Assembly: GCA_942493135.1 (NCBI GenBank)
Contig: OW818684.1
Location: 7,378,001 to 7,442,000, forward strand
Length of the DNA: 64,000 nucleotides
From: Planctellipticum sp942493135
Lineage (GTDB): Bacteria > Planctomycetota > Planctomycetia > Planctomycetales > Planctomycetaceae
Direction of reading: 5' to 3'
In this document: positions 19,120 through 28,291 of the stretch, piece after piece
Numbering within the stretch: the first letter of the stretch is position 1
Layout of the letters: every line of letters begins with the position of its first letter
Notes under the pieces: generated by a model
What the model was told of the DNA's origin: nothing
Databases searched by the model: none
The model's input: only the letters and a program-made list of their open reading frames with translations
Program-made: the position numbers and the translations under genes

Positions 19120-22100
19120 TCAATGCGACGCAGCTTCAACAGCCGCCTGCAATTGCCGCCGGGCGGCCTGCCGGGCCGCGTCATCCCATGACAGCACCAC
19201 GCGTCGGTAGCTTGGACGCAGCAGCACCAGACTGACTTCGGCAAGCGGTTCCCCCAGCCACGACTCTGCGGCCAGAGCATAGATGCCGAGCTGAAACGCG
19301 TAGGGCGCCAGGATCTCTGTATCAGCCTTCGACGCGGCGGCCTTGCCGGTCTTGTAATCCAGCAGTTTCCAGCCTTCGGCCCCCTGCAGCAGACAGTCCA
19401 TCTGCCCCACAATGGCATGCGGCTGGAACCCGACTCGTTCGACCGGCAGGAGAAAATCCAGCTCGCGAAACAGTCGCTGCGCCTGCCGCAGTTCCACGGC
19501 GATCGGCGCCTTGCACCACGCCTCCACAAGTTCCGCCACCAACCGGCGGTCCTCTTCTGCGACGGACTTGGACTCGCGCCGGCACACCCCCTCCAATGCA
19601 ACGGCCCAGCGTTCCGGGTGCTGCAGGTCAATCCGTTCCATCACCGCATGAAACAGCGTGCCAACCAGCGTCGCCCGATCCCGGTCCCACGTCGACGTGT
19701 CCCGCTCCTCCTCACGGACTGCGGCCACTGCGGTCGGCACATTCCCGCTGACGAGCCCCTCCAGTTGCGACACCGAAAAGAACCGGACCGCGGTTCCATC
19801 CGGCAGGAAGATTCGCGCCGAGTCCGGCGGCTCAACCGGCTCGGCCGTGATGACGGTCTCCGCCAGCCGCGCCAGGGAGACGCGCCCGCCGGCTCCGCCG
19901 TCAACAGGCGTTGCCACCGGCGGTTCCCGGTGGACAAAGACCAGAGGAATCGCGTCCGGATCGGCCGTACTGCCGTCCGAGGCGCCCAGCAGCGCATCAA
20001 ACTTCGGCAAGCCCGTATCGAGGTGAAACCGCGTCGCCAGCGTCTTCAGCCAGGTCGATTCCGGCTTCAGGTTCGGCTCCATCCCCGCCGAACAGATCAG
20101 TATGTCCGCCGCCCGCGTGACCGCGACGTACATCACTCGCAACGTCTCCGCGTCGTCGGCCGTCTCTTCCAGCCGCCGGTAGATTTCCAGCCCCAGATTG
20201 GCCCGCTCGACGCCGAACGCCGGCGGCAATCGCAGCAGGGCCCCCAGTTCGGGATGGAGCACAGCCGTCCCCGCCCGTCCGGCCCCTTTCCGATTCATAT
20301 CCGCCACGACCACGACCGGAAATTCCAGTCCTTTCGATTGATGCACGCTCATCAGCCGGACGACGTTCCCCGTCTCCGGAAACGTCGTGGCAAACTCCTC
20401 GCTCGTTTCCTGCAGCACCGACGACTGCAGCCGCTGAACGTAATCCTGAAACGTGAACTGCTCCGAGGCCTCAAAGTCCCGGGCCAGGTCGATCAGTTTT
20501 CGCAGATTGGCCACCTTGCGCGACCCCAGATGTTCGAGCATCAGCGCCGCATCGTAGGCCGTCCGGTCAATCGCCGATTGCAGCAGTTCCGAGATCGCCA
20601 CATGGTCTTTCCGCGCCCGCAGTTCCCGCAGCGTGTCTCGGGCGAACAACCACCGCCCCCGCTCGTCCTCCGGCAGAAACTCGGGGGGCGGCTGCTGCAG
20701 CGCATCGTGCCAGGCCAGCTTCGGCTGATGCATCGCGTGCAGCGTATCGTCGCTCAGATTGAAAAACGGCGAGCGCAGCACCCCCACCAGCCCGATCGCG
20801 TCGTCCGGGTCGCTCAAATACCGGCACAGATTCAGCAGATCGTAGACTTCCTGCTGGGAGAAGAACGCCTTGCCACCCACCAGGTAGTAATCGATCCCAT
20901 ACCGCCGCAGGGCGGTTTCATACTCCTGCACGTTGGTCAGCGCGCGAAACAGCAGCACCACATCCCCGGGCAAGACGCGCCGCAACCCGCCGCCGGCCTG
21001 CTTGTCCCGCACCACCGGCGTCGGATCGTCCAGCAGTTCCCGGATTCGCCGTGCGATCCAGTCCGCTTCCCGCCGGCGTTTCCCCGCCGCACTGTCGTCC
21101 GGTTCCCCCTCAGAATCGAGCCGGCCGGGAGCGTCCGGCGAGTCATGCGTCGCCCACAGGAATTCGATCACCGGCGGCGGCGTATGCTGCGTCCCGTCAA
21201 ACGGCTCCAGTGGCTCGTACTGGTCTCCCATCGCCGATGCGAACAGGTGGTTGACGAACTTCAGCACCTCCGGCTGACTGCGAAAGTTCTTGTTGAGCGG
21301 CAACTGCCCTTTGAGCGGGATTTCCGCCCGCAACGCCTTGAAGACATCCGGATCGGCCCGCCGGAAACGATAGATCGACTGCTTGTGATCCCCCACCAGA
21401 AACAGACGGCCGCTGATCAGCGCCGCCCCGCAGATCTGCCGGACAATCTCCGCCTGCACCGGATCGGTATCCTGAAACTCGTCGACCATCAGCAGCCGGA
21501 TTCCCGCCCCGATCCGCTGGCTGACGTGCGGATCGCTCCGCAGCAGGTTCCGCGCCTGCAGCAGCAGGTCGTCGAAATCCAGCACCCCCTGATCCTGTTT
21601 GGCCTTCTCGTACGCATCCACCGTCTGCCGCAACACCCGCAAACCCCGGAAGCAGAATTCGGCCGCCAGCCCCAGATCCTCCACGCCGGGATCCAGCAGC
21701 ACATGCAGCTTCTTGGCCTCGTCGCGCAGCGTGGCCAGCCCCTCTTTCACCGCCCCATAAATCTCTTCGTCCGGCCAGTGCGCCTTCGTTCCGCCTCCCT
21801 GCACGCGGGCGTTCTCGACGATCTCACCCAGCCCCTGATCGTAATCCGGCCACTCGGCATGCGGCTTCCCGAGCCAGTCCAGCAGCACCCGCCGCCGCTC
21901 CAGCATCGTCGCGTGGGTCGGCTCGTGACGTTTGAGCAGCTCCAGCAGCCGCAGCGTCGCCGCCGAATCCTGCAGCCGCCCGACCAGCTCCGGCACAAGT
22001 TGCGTTTGCCAGCGATTCAGCCAGCTCGCAGCGATCGACTCCGGTGTGGCGGCCTCAAACTGACGGAATTCGATCCGGAACCGATCCTGCGTCAGTCCCT

Positions 22101-22638
22101 CCAGCAGCGTTCGCGTCTTTTCAAGCCCGAAGACCAGCACCAGCCGGCAGACGTCTTCATCGTCCCGCTCCAGCAGTCCGTGCACCACATCCCGCACCAC
22201 GTTCTGCAGCAGCGTGTCCGCCAGGGCCGGTTCCAGGAGCGAAAACCGCGGGTCCAGTCCCGCCTCGACCGCATGCGACCGCAACAGCCCCGTGCAGAAC
22301 GAGTGAATCGTGCTGATCCGGGCCGAATCGAGCCCGCGCAGAATTTTCAACCAGTGATCAATCGCGTCGCTCGGACAAGCCGCCAGCCGCTGCTGACACG
22401 CCGCCCGGATCCGGTCCCGCATCTCCCGGGCCGCTTTGTCAGTGAAAGTGATCGCGACCAGCTGCTGCAGCTCGCACGCTTCCGGCCCCGGTTCGAGCTG
22501 CGACAGAAACCGCTGAGTCAAAACAAACGTCTTGCCGCACCCGGCCCCCGCGGACAGCCCGACTGACACGTCCTGCGTCGAAATCGCCAGCGCCTGCTGC
22601 GGCGTAAACTTCGGCCTGCCGGAACCGTTCCCGCTCAT
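19120..22638 (-). CDS. AddA-like UvrD/RecB helicase-nuclease
   Basis: The 1172-residue protein is a superfamily 1 helicase with Walker A AGAGCGKT (30-37), motif Ia ITFTDKAA, the DEFQDTDPVQ Walker B, and LVGDHKQSIYRFRRADP. Motif V/VI words (MSVHQSKGLEFPVV, VMYVAVTRAAD) follow. A C-terminal PD-(D/E)XK nuclease domain has its acidic residue in GQMD (D1081) and the core DYK (D1094-K1096). This is the AddA arrangement: 3'-5' helicase and nuclease acting in double-strand break end resection. AddA works with AddB, but no addB gene is present in this window. The upstream gene is divergent, so the partner must be encoded elsewhere. Confidence 0.88.
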   Translation of the reverse strand: MSGNGSGRPKFTPQQALAISTQDVSVGLSAGAGCGKTFVLTQRFLSQLEPGPEACELQQLVAITFTDKAAREMRDRIRAACQQRLAACPSDAIDHWLKILRGLDSARISTIHSFCTGLLRSHAVEAGLDPRFSLLEPALADTLLQNVVRDVVHGLLERDDEDVCRLVLVFGLEKTRTLLEGLTQDRFRIEFRQFEAATPESIAASWLNRWQTQLVPELVGRLQDSAATLRLLELLKRHEPTHATMLERRRVLLDWLGKPHAEWPDYDQGLGEIVENARVQGGGTKAHWPDEEIYGAVKEGLATLRDEAKKLHVLLDPGVEDLGLAAEFCFRGLRVLRQTVDAYEKAKQDQGVLDFDDLLLQARNLLRSDPHVSQRIGAGIRLLMVDEFQDTDPVQAEIVRQICGAALISGRLFLVGDHKQSIYRFRRADPDVFKALRAEIPLKGQLPLNKNFRSQPEVLKFVNHLFASAMGDQYEPLEPFDGTQHTPPPVIEFLWATHDSPDAPGRLDSEGEPDDSAAGKRRREADWIARRIRELLDDPTPVVRDKQAGGGLRRVLPGDVVLLFRALTNVQEYETALRRYGIDYYLVGGKAFFSQQEVYDLLNLCRYLSDPDDAIGLVGVLRSPFFNLSDDTLHAMHQPKLAWHDALQQPPPEFLPEDERGRWLFARDTLRELRARKDHVAISELLQSAIDRTAYDAALMLEHLGSRKVANLRKLIDLARDFEASEQFTFQDYVQRLQSSVLQETSEEFATTFPETGNVVRLMSVHQSKGLEFPVVVVADMNRKGAGRAGTAVLHPELGALLRLPPAFGVERANLGLEIYRRLEETADDAETLRVMYVAVTRAADILICSAGMEPNLKPESTWLKTLATRFHLDTGLPKFDALLGASDGSTADPDAIPLVFVHREPPVATPVDGGAGGRVSLARLAETVITAEPVEPPDSARIFLPDGTAVRFFSVSQLEGLVSGNVPTAVAAVREEERDTSTWDRDRATLVGTLFHAVMERIDLQHPERWAVALEGVCRRESKSVAEEDRRLVAELVEAWCKAPIAVELRQAQRLFRELDFLLPVERVGFQPHAIVGQMDCLLQGAEGWKLLDYKTGKAAASKADTEILAPYAFQLGIYALAAESWLGEPLAEVSLVLLRPSYRRVVLSWDDAARQAARRQLQAAVEAASH

Positions 22639-22924
22639 CGCTCGTCATCCCTTCCCGAACCACAGAACAGCCTGTTCGCGTGTCGCCCGATCATCGGCGG
22701 TCGCCCCCAGGCATGCAACCGACAAACGGGATGACTCCCGTTGTCAGTTGTCAGTCGTCCGTCGTCAGTTGCTGAGGAGTCCATGCAGCACATCCACATT
22801 CCCATCTTCACTCGCCACTCGCCACGTCCTCCCCCCCTTGTCCCGTCCCCCCCGATATGGGATATTCCCGCACAGTCGGGCGGCTCCGCCCTTCGCCGTT
22901 TCGCCAGGAAGGGATGCCTGAGCC
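22639..22924. other. Divergent spacer with TCAGTTG and CTCGCCA microrepeats
   Basis: This spacer separates the helicase-nuclease and kinase genes, which are read outward. It holds near-tandem TGTCAGT words at about 22740-22772 and CACTCGCCACTCGCCAC at about 22810-22826. An AGGAAGGG ribosome binding site at 22906-22913 serves the kinase gene. No gene is supported. Confidence 0.55.
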
Positions 22925-25168
22925 GTGCTCGAACCGCCGTCCGATGCGCTTGTCGCCGGGCTCGCACAACTGGGATTGTGCCGGGCCGCCGACTGGCGTC
23001 GCGCGCGGAGCCGGGTTCGCAAGCTCTCCCGCGACCTGCCGGCCTTCGATTCCGTCTGGATTGACGCCCTCGTCACGCTCGGTTGCCTGAGCCCGTTTCA
23101 GGCCCGTATGGCGGAAGAGGGCCGCCTCGCCGAGCTGGAAGTCGGCCCCACCATTCTTGTCGACCAGCTCGGCCACGGCCGGTCCAGCCAGACCTGGCTG
23201 GCCCGCAATCGCGCTCAAGGCGACCGCTGCGTCGTCAAACGCATCCCGCTCGACCCCGAACACGCCGAGGCCGCCCTCAAACGGCTGGAGCAGCTCACGG
23301 CTTGTACGTCAGGTCTGACCGAGCCGCACGTCGTCGGCCCGGCCGTCTGCCAGACAGTCTCCCGCGATGCAATCCTCGTTTCTCCGTGGGTCGCCGGCGT
23401 CCCGCTCTCCGAACTCCTGGTCCGCCGTGGACGCTTTCCAGCCTCCGTGGTTGTCGAAATCGCCCGGCAACTCCTCGCCGGCCTCGCAGCTCTCCACCAG
23501 CGGAAAGTCGTTCACGGCGACCTGCGACTCTCGAATATTCGACTCACCGACGCTGGCCGAGCCGTTCTGGTCGATGCTGGCATTCGCCCGGCCCTCACCC
23601 CCGAACTCCAGTTGCACTCCATCCGATCTCCCGAGGCCTGCGACACCATCGCACCGGAATTGATTGGCACCGGACTTTCCATTGCACCTGCCGCCGACCT
23701 CTATGCAGTCGGCTGCGTCCTCTGGCAACTCCTGGCCGGGCGACCGCCATTCCCCACCGCCGATCCGCTGGCCAAGCTCGCCGCCCACCAGACCGGCCGC
23801 GTCCCCGACGTCCGCGACTGGGCGCCCAACACCCCGGCCCCCCTCGCGGAACTGATTCTGAAGCTGACGGCGCCCCGGCCGACTGATCGACCGCCGGGAG
23901 CAATCGCGGTCCTCGACGAACTGGGCTGGCCGGGAGTCCACAGTCGCAGCCGGCTGCGACACTTCCGCAAGCTCTTCGACGGCGCCGTCCCCCATCTCGC
24001 CACGTCCGCCAGAACCGGCGTCAGCGGCTGGGCCTGGACCGCCGCCGCAATTTTCCTCCTGTCCGGTATGGCATTCACCCTGTCCGATTCCCAACGTCGC
24101 GGCGAACTGCTCAGCCTCTGGTCCAACAGCTCAACCGTTACAGGCGTCGACACTTCCCTCACGGCATCCGGCGACGGGACTCCTCGCCCCGACCGGCCCG
24201 AGCCCCCCGTTCGCACGGTCCTCGCTCTGCCCGATCCAGACGCCCTGGGCGTCCTGACTCTCCCCACGGGGACTTACTCGCCGCGTAACATCACACAAGT
24301 CGGACCGCTGGTCATTCGCGCCGACCTCGGCGCCCGCCCGGTCATTGAGGTGGGCGACCTCCCGTGGCAGATCACCGCCCGCGAACTGACTCTCGCCGGA
24401 ATCACAGTTCAGCAGACCGCCGTTTCCGAGTCCGCCAGGCCCCTCCGCGCGCTATTGCTGGTCCGGACACAGTCCATCACGCTGGAAGACGTCGACTTCG
24501 CGATCGCCGGCGACCAGCCCTCTGTTCCGTCCGACGTTCCCGCCGTAGCCTGGACGCAGATCGACCGCCAGGACCGCACTGCAGGACGGGCAGTCCTGCA
24601 CGACGTGACCGCCACCCGCCCCGGACCATTGCTGTTCTGCCGCGAGGCTCCGCGCGATGTCGCGTTCGACAATTGTCTCAAGACCGAGGCCGGCGCCGCG
24701 CTTGTCGTCTACCAGAGCCACAGCACCAGGCCGATTCACGTCGGAATCGCGCAGTCGACGCTCCGAGGCTCGGGACCATTAATCAGTCTCTGGGGCGAAT
24801 TCGCCGAGCGGGCCGGAGCAGCCCGACTCCAGGTCGAAGCCGTGGAATCCGTCTTCGCCCCATCCGACAGCACGCCGGCCCTCATCGAACTGGCCGCCGA
24901 ACGCCTGCGTCACGACTGGTCACAGGCCGTCGTCTGGACGGGCGAAAGCTCGCTCCTCCCCGCCGGTCTGGAACTGGTCTCTCACCGCGATCCCATCCAG
25001 CATACGGTCGAACGCCTGGAATCGACTGACGTTTCCGCCGACGGACTGACGGTCGACGCTTTCGAATTCGCCGGCCCGTCGCTCTCTTCCCCGGCAGACA
25101 GCCGCCTCAGCGCCAGCCAGGCCCCGCGCCGCTCGACCGAGTTTCCCGGCTATCGCCCACGCAAGTAG
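22925..25168 (+). CDS. Degenerate membrane Ser/Thr protein kinase with a repeat-rich C-terminal domain
   Basis: The 747-residue protein starts at a GTG with a good Shine-Dalgarno sequence. Residues about 75-345 form a protein kinase-like domain. The lysine of VVKRIPL is present, HRD is replaced by HGD (197-199, HGDLRLSN), DFG is replaced by DAG (217-219), and IAPELIG keeps the APE position. The P-loop GHGRSSQ is atypical. The catalytic Asp, Asn and metal Asp remain, so weak activity is possible. One transmembrane segment (about 369-386, WTAAAIFLLSGMAFTL) follows. The rest (430-730) has the short-strand pattern of a right-handed beta-helix (for example LTLAGITVQQTA, ITLEDVDFAIAG), presumably outside the cytoplasm. 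The substrate is unknown; the gene is monocistronic and convergent with the porin gene. Confidence 0.8.
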   Translation: MLEPPSDALVAGLAQLGLCRAADWRRARSRVRKLSRDLPAFDSVWIDALVTLGCLSPFQARMAEEGRLAELEVGPTILVDQLGHGRSSQTWLARNRAQGDRCVVKRIPLDPEHAEAALKRLEQLTACTSGLTEPHVVGPAVCQTVSRDAILVSPWVAGVPLSELLVRRGRFPASVVVEIARQLLAGLAALHQRKVVHGDLRLSNIRLTDAGRAVLVDAGIRPALTPELQLHSIRSPEACDTIAPELIGTGLSIAPAADLYAVGCVLWQLLAGRPPFPTADPLAKLAAHQTGRVPDVRDWAPNTPAPLAELILKLTAPRPTDRPPGAIAVLDELGWPGVHSRSRLRHFRKLFDGAVPHLATSARTGVSGWAWTAAAIFLLSGMAFTLSDSQRRGELLSLWSNSSTVTGVDTSLTASGDGTPRPDRPEPPVRTVLALPDPDALGVLTLPTGTYSPRNITQVGPLVIRADLGARPVIEVGDLPWQITARELTLAGITVQQTAVSESARPLRALLLVRTQSITLEDVDFAIAGDQPSVPSDVPAVAWTQIDRQDRTAGRAVLHDVTATRPGPLLFCREAPRDVAFDNCLKTEAGAALVVYQSHSTRPIHVGIAQSTLRGSGPLISLWGEFAERAGAARLQVEAVESVFAPSDSTPALIELAAERLRHDWSQAVVWTGESSLLPAGLELVSHRDPIQHTVERLESTDVSADGLTVDAFEFAGPSLSSPADSRLSASQAPRRSTEFPGYRPRK

Positions 25169-25187
25169 GCCGTTCAAGCAACTCTAA

Positions 25188-26558
25188 TCAGAATACGAGC
25201 TGCGCCCGCAGCCCGGCCACGACCGCGGTATCCGCGTCCTGACGCGTCGGATTGAGGATCTGCAGATCGGGGGTCACGCGAAACCACTTCGTGATTTCCG
25301 CATTGTAGAACAGTTCCACGCCCTCTTCGTCGCCAACCGGCGTCACTGGCTGCAGGCTGTTGATCAGCATGTTGCTGACGCCGGCGAAGTAGTAACCCAC
25401 GCCGAACGTATCCCCTTCTCGACCCGGCAACGGACTGGTCCCCCCGACGCCGATGGTCGCGATCCAGCTCACCGGATTCGGATTCGCATCCGAGAAGCCG
25501 AACAGACCGAACACCCCCCAGCCGCAACCCGGTCGACAGGGATCTTCGTAAAGATACTGGTCGAACCGATACACCAGAGCCCAGGAGCCTGTCTCGCGGT
25601 TTGTGAACGTGGCCTCCGGCACGGGAAAATAGACGTGGCCGCTGCTTTCGAGACTGCTGTACTTGCTGCTGCTCCACGTCCCCATCACCCCCTGGTGCCC
25701 CTTGAGTCCGCGAATCGTCACCGGAACAAAGACATTTCCAAAGACCACCGCCCCGCGCGAGAAGAACGATTCGAACCCCGTCTGCGTCGGAGTGTTATTG
25801 GCATCGTAAATCGTGAACGACGCCACCGGTTCCCCGTCGCGGAGCATCGCCCCGCCGGCCGCCAGCGTCGAGTACGGGATCGCCCGGGCCAGCAGCGGGC
25901 TGAAGACAAAGGCCTGATTCTGGAAGCCGGTAATCCCGCGCTCTCCCGAAAACACGCCTTTGAAGGTGTCCAGCGAATTCACCTTCCCCGCAAAGACGAC
26001 GAAATCCTCGCTCAGCGCCTGCGTGATCACGACCCCCGTCAGCGCCGCCATGTTGCCGCCGCTTGTCGGAAAGACCATGGGAGTATTGACCGCGGCCAGC
26101 GCTCCGGTGCCGGAGTTGACCGAGTCTCCCAGGCGGCCTTCGCCGTGAAAGTCGACGAACAAACCTTCCCAGAGTCCGGCCTTGCCGCCGTCCAGGCTCA
26201 CAAATTTGTCGAATTTCCAACCATAAGCGGAATTCTGCTCCAGTCCGCCGCTCACGACCCCCTGGTAGAACTGCGTCAACTCGAAACGGGCCGTCAACCC
26301 ATTGTCGGCGTAGCACTCCCGCAGATCCTGAAGATCCTGGACCGCCTGATTCGAACCGAACAGCGCCGCCGGGTCCGCGTACCAGTCGGGCTTCGCCGCG
26401 ATGCCGGGACTTTCGGAAAAGACGACCGCCGGCGGCAGCGTCTGCACCGGTCCGGCAGCCGGAGCCGGAGCGGGCGGTGGGGGCGCCTGAGCGGCCAACG
26501 GGCCGGCAAACAGACAAAACACCGCCAACCACGCAATCTTGCGAGCAATCACGGGCAT
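25188..26558 (-). CDS. OprB-like carbohydrate porin
   Basis: The 456-residue protein has a clear signal peptide (IARKIAWLAVFCLFAGPLAAQA), a short Pro/Ala linker, and a long region of alternating amphipathic strands ending in an aromatic C-terminal residue (QLVF), as for outer-membrane beta-barrels. Words such as GLEQNSAYGWKFD, TFGVGYYFAGVSN, GVELFYNAEITKWFRVTPDLQ and GLRAQLVF match the carbohydrate-selective porin OprB family. It would form an outer-membrane channel for sugars. The start at 26558 was chosen because it begins the signal peptide; the upstream open frame is not protein-like. The transported solute is unknown. Confidence 0.87.
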   Translation of the reverse strand: MPVIARKIAWLAVFCLFAGPLAAQAPPPPAPAPAAGPVQTLPPAVVFSESPGIAAKPDWYADPAALFGSNQAVQDLQDLRECYADNGLTARFELTQFYQGVVSGGLEQNSAYGWKFDKFVSLDGGKAGLWEGLFVDFHGEGRLGDSVNSGTGALAAVNTPMVFPTSGGNMAALTGVVITQALSEDFVVFAGKVNSLDTFKGVFSGERGITGFQNQAFVFSPLLARAIPYSTLAAGGAMLRDGEPVASFTIYDANNTPTQTGFESFFSRGAVVFGNVFVPVTIRGLKGHQGVMGTWSSSKYSSLESSGHVYFPVPEATFTNRETGSWALVYRFDQYLYEDPCRPGCGWGVFGLFGFSDANPNPVSWIATIGVGGTSPLPGREGDTFGVGYYFAGVSNMLINSLQPVTPVGDEEGVELFYNAEITKWFRVTPDLQILNPTRQDADTAVVAGLRAQLVF

Positions 26559-26793
26559 TCCTGGCGCATCCCCGGCCCAGCCACGAAATTCTGCGACGAC
26601 CACAGTTGGCCGCCAGCGCGGACTGGTAGTTCCGTGTGCTGTGATCGGAGAACACCCCGAGCTGCCAATACCGAGAATCGGGACAACCGTCGCCGTCGAC
26701 AGAATCGGTGCGTCACGTTCGTTAAGCGCCTCGCAGCCGATACAATCGTCAAGAATTGCCATCGGTCGAAAACGGACGTCCCGATCGACGAGC

Positions 26794-28083
26794 TCAGCGA
26801 GCGGACGCCCCCGGCGATTTCCCGAACTGCAAGTCCGGCTGACCATCCCCATCCGCGTCGATCGTCTTGAGGTCCACATAGACGTACGGCCGCAAGTACG
26901 CCTCTTCCTTCCCCTTCGCATACGAAACCCACATCCGCAGGGCGGTCGCGTCGTAGACCACGTTTTCGACGTTCCCACCCTTGATGGGAATCCGGTTCGC
27001 CAGCTCGACCAGCTTCTCGCCGGTCAGTTTGCCGTGCTGCCCCTGCAACGTCGGAAACGCCCCCCGGCCCTCGTCGTTATAGACCACGCACGAGAGGACC
27101 TGCGGCGCAAACTCGTCCGCCGGATCGTTGTCCTTCCAGATCTGCAGCCACTTTTCGACCCCCTCCGGCGCATGCGCCCGCACCTTGACCGCCCCCACTT
27201 CCTGCTGACCGTCCCCGAACACAAAGTGATAGCGCTTGGTCGGCGGCTGCTCGCGGAAGATCTCCACCGCCCGGCTCAAGGAGTCCCCGTCGTACAGCAT
27301 CGTCCGGAAGAAAACCGTGAAGTGCGGCGCATGGACCTGGTACGGCGCCTCCTTCCCCGACGCGTCTCCCATTTCCGCCAGCGCAATCCCGCGGGCGTTC
27401 ATTCCCGTATGCGCGCCGATCATCCCGGCAAACGTCGGCACTACGTGCGGAATCCCCCGGTCGGGGATATAGAGCACAATCACCGGAAACTCGTGCGCCC
27501 CGACTTCCAGGCTCCAGTCCAGATTGCGCGTCTGATACAGATGCCCGTCCTCCGTCGCCTTGCCCCACGCCGCAATACTGCTGCACGAATACGGCATCAG
27601 CAGCGGAATCGCGTGAAACGCCTGCAGCGTCGCCAGCGGCACCCCCGAACCATCCGACAGCCCCGCCAGCTCCTGCTCGACCCGGTCGTCGGCAAACGCC
27701 GCCGATCGCCCCCACACCTCGGTAAAGGTCTCCACCTTCACCCCCATCTGCTGGCTCAACCCGGCCACGGTCGGCGGCACAAACTGCTGAATCTCCGCCC
27801 GCAGCAGCCTCCCGAGCTGCTTCCCCATCTGGTACGGCGTCCCTCTGACGACAACCAGCGGATACGCCACGTCGCCGTTGCGAACCACCGTCCGATGACC
27901 ACTCCCCCCCTCCGCCGGAAGCGCAAATGGACGGCTTACCTTCTCGGCAACCGCCCCCTGAGTAATCGTTTCGGGCTTGTCCTCCGCCGCCAGTTGCGAG
28001 AACGCGGACAGCAGCCAGACCGCTGAACCGGCGAAAGCGCAGCGAACGACAATTCGGGAGAACCGATGCAGGAAGTGGGACAT
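26794..28083 (-). CDS. Secreted C45-type acyltransferase/hydrolase (isopenicillin N acyltransferase fold)
   Basis: The 429-residue protein has an N-terminal signal peptide. Its C45/NTN-hydrolase-like core includes RGTPYQMGKQLG and SDGSGVPLATLQAFHAIPL. The likely nucleophile is Cys167 in PYSCSSIAAWG, which would become the N-terminal residue after self-cleavage. TRNLDWS follows, as in acyl-CoA:6-aminopenicillanic acid acyltransferase-like proteins. Members hydrolyse or transfer acyl groups on amides; the substrate of planctomycete members is unknown. The C-terminus includes a DADGDGQPD calcium-binding-like motif (about 408-418). It is divergent from the heme protein gene, with 208 bases between. 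Confidence 0.83.
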   Translation of the reverse strand: MSHFLHRFSRIVVRCAFAGSAVWLLSAFSQLAAEDKPETITQGAVAEKVSRPFALPAEGGSGHRTVVRNGDVAYPLVVVRGTPYQMGKQLGRLLRAEIQQFVPPTVAGLSQQMGVKVETFTEVWGRSAAFADDRVEQELAGLSDGSGVPLATLQAFHAIPLLMPYSCSSIAAWGKATEDGHLYQTRNLDWSLEVGAHEFPVIVLYIPDRGIPHVVPTFAGMIGAHTGMNARGIALAEMGDASGKEAPYQVHAPHFTVFFRTMLYDGDSLSRAVEIFREQPPTKRYHFVFGDGQQEVGAVKVRAHAPEGVEKWLQIWKDNDPADEFAPQVLSCVVYNDEGRGAFPTLQGQHGKLTGEKLVELANRIPIKGGNVENVVYDATALRMWVSYAKGKEEAYLRPYVYVDLKTIDADGDGQPDLQFGKSPGASAR

Positions 28084-28291
28084 GGCACGAGGCCTCAGTA
28101 AGTTGAGACGTTGAAGACGGGAAAAACGAGTCGGACCGCAGCATCTTGCCGCGCTCCGCGCAGGCCGTCCAGCATCGAAGATCGGCCCGGTCAGATTCTG
28201 AAAACTGCGGCCGACAACGGATCGCAGGACACTCCCGACCGCCGTATGCTGTTCGCGTTCGTCGCCAGACCGTTTCGCCGAGGACCGCCGC

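Noticed and set aside
19417..22566. Plus-strand open frame of 1049 codons opposite the helicase-nuclease gene
   Set aside because: Arg/Gln/Pro/His-rich translation without motifs; the minus-strand gene is clearly real, so this is a GC-driven antisense frame.
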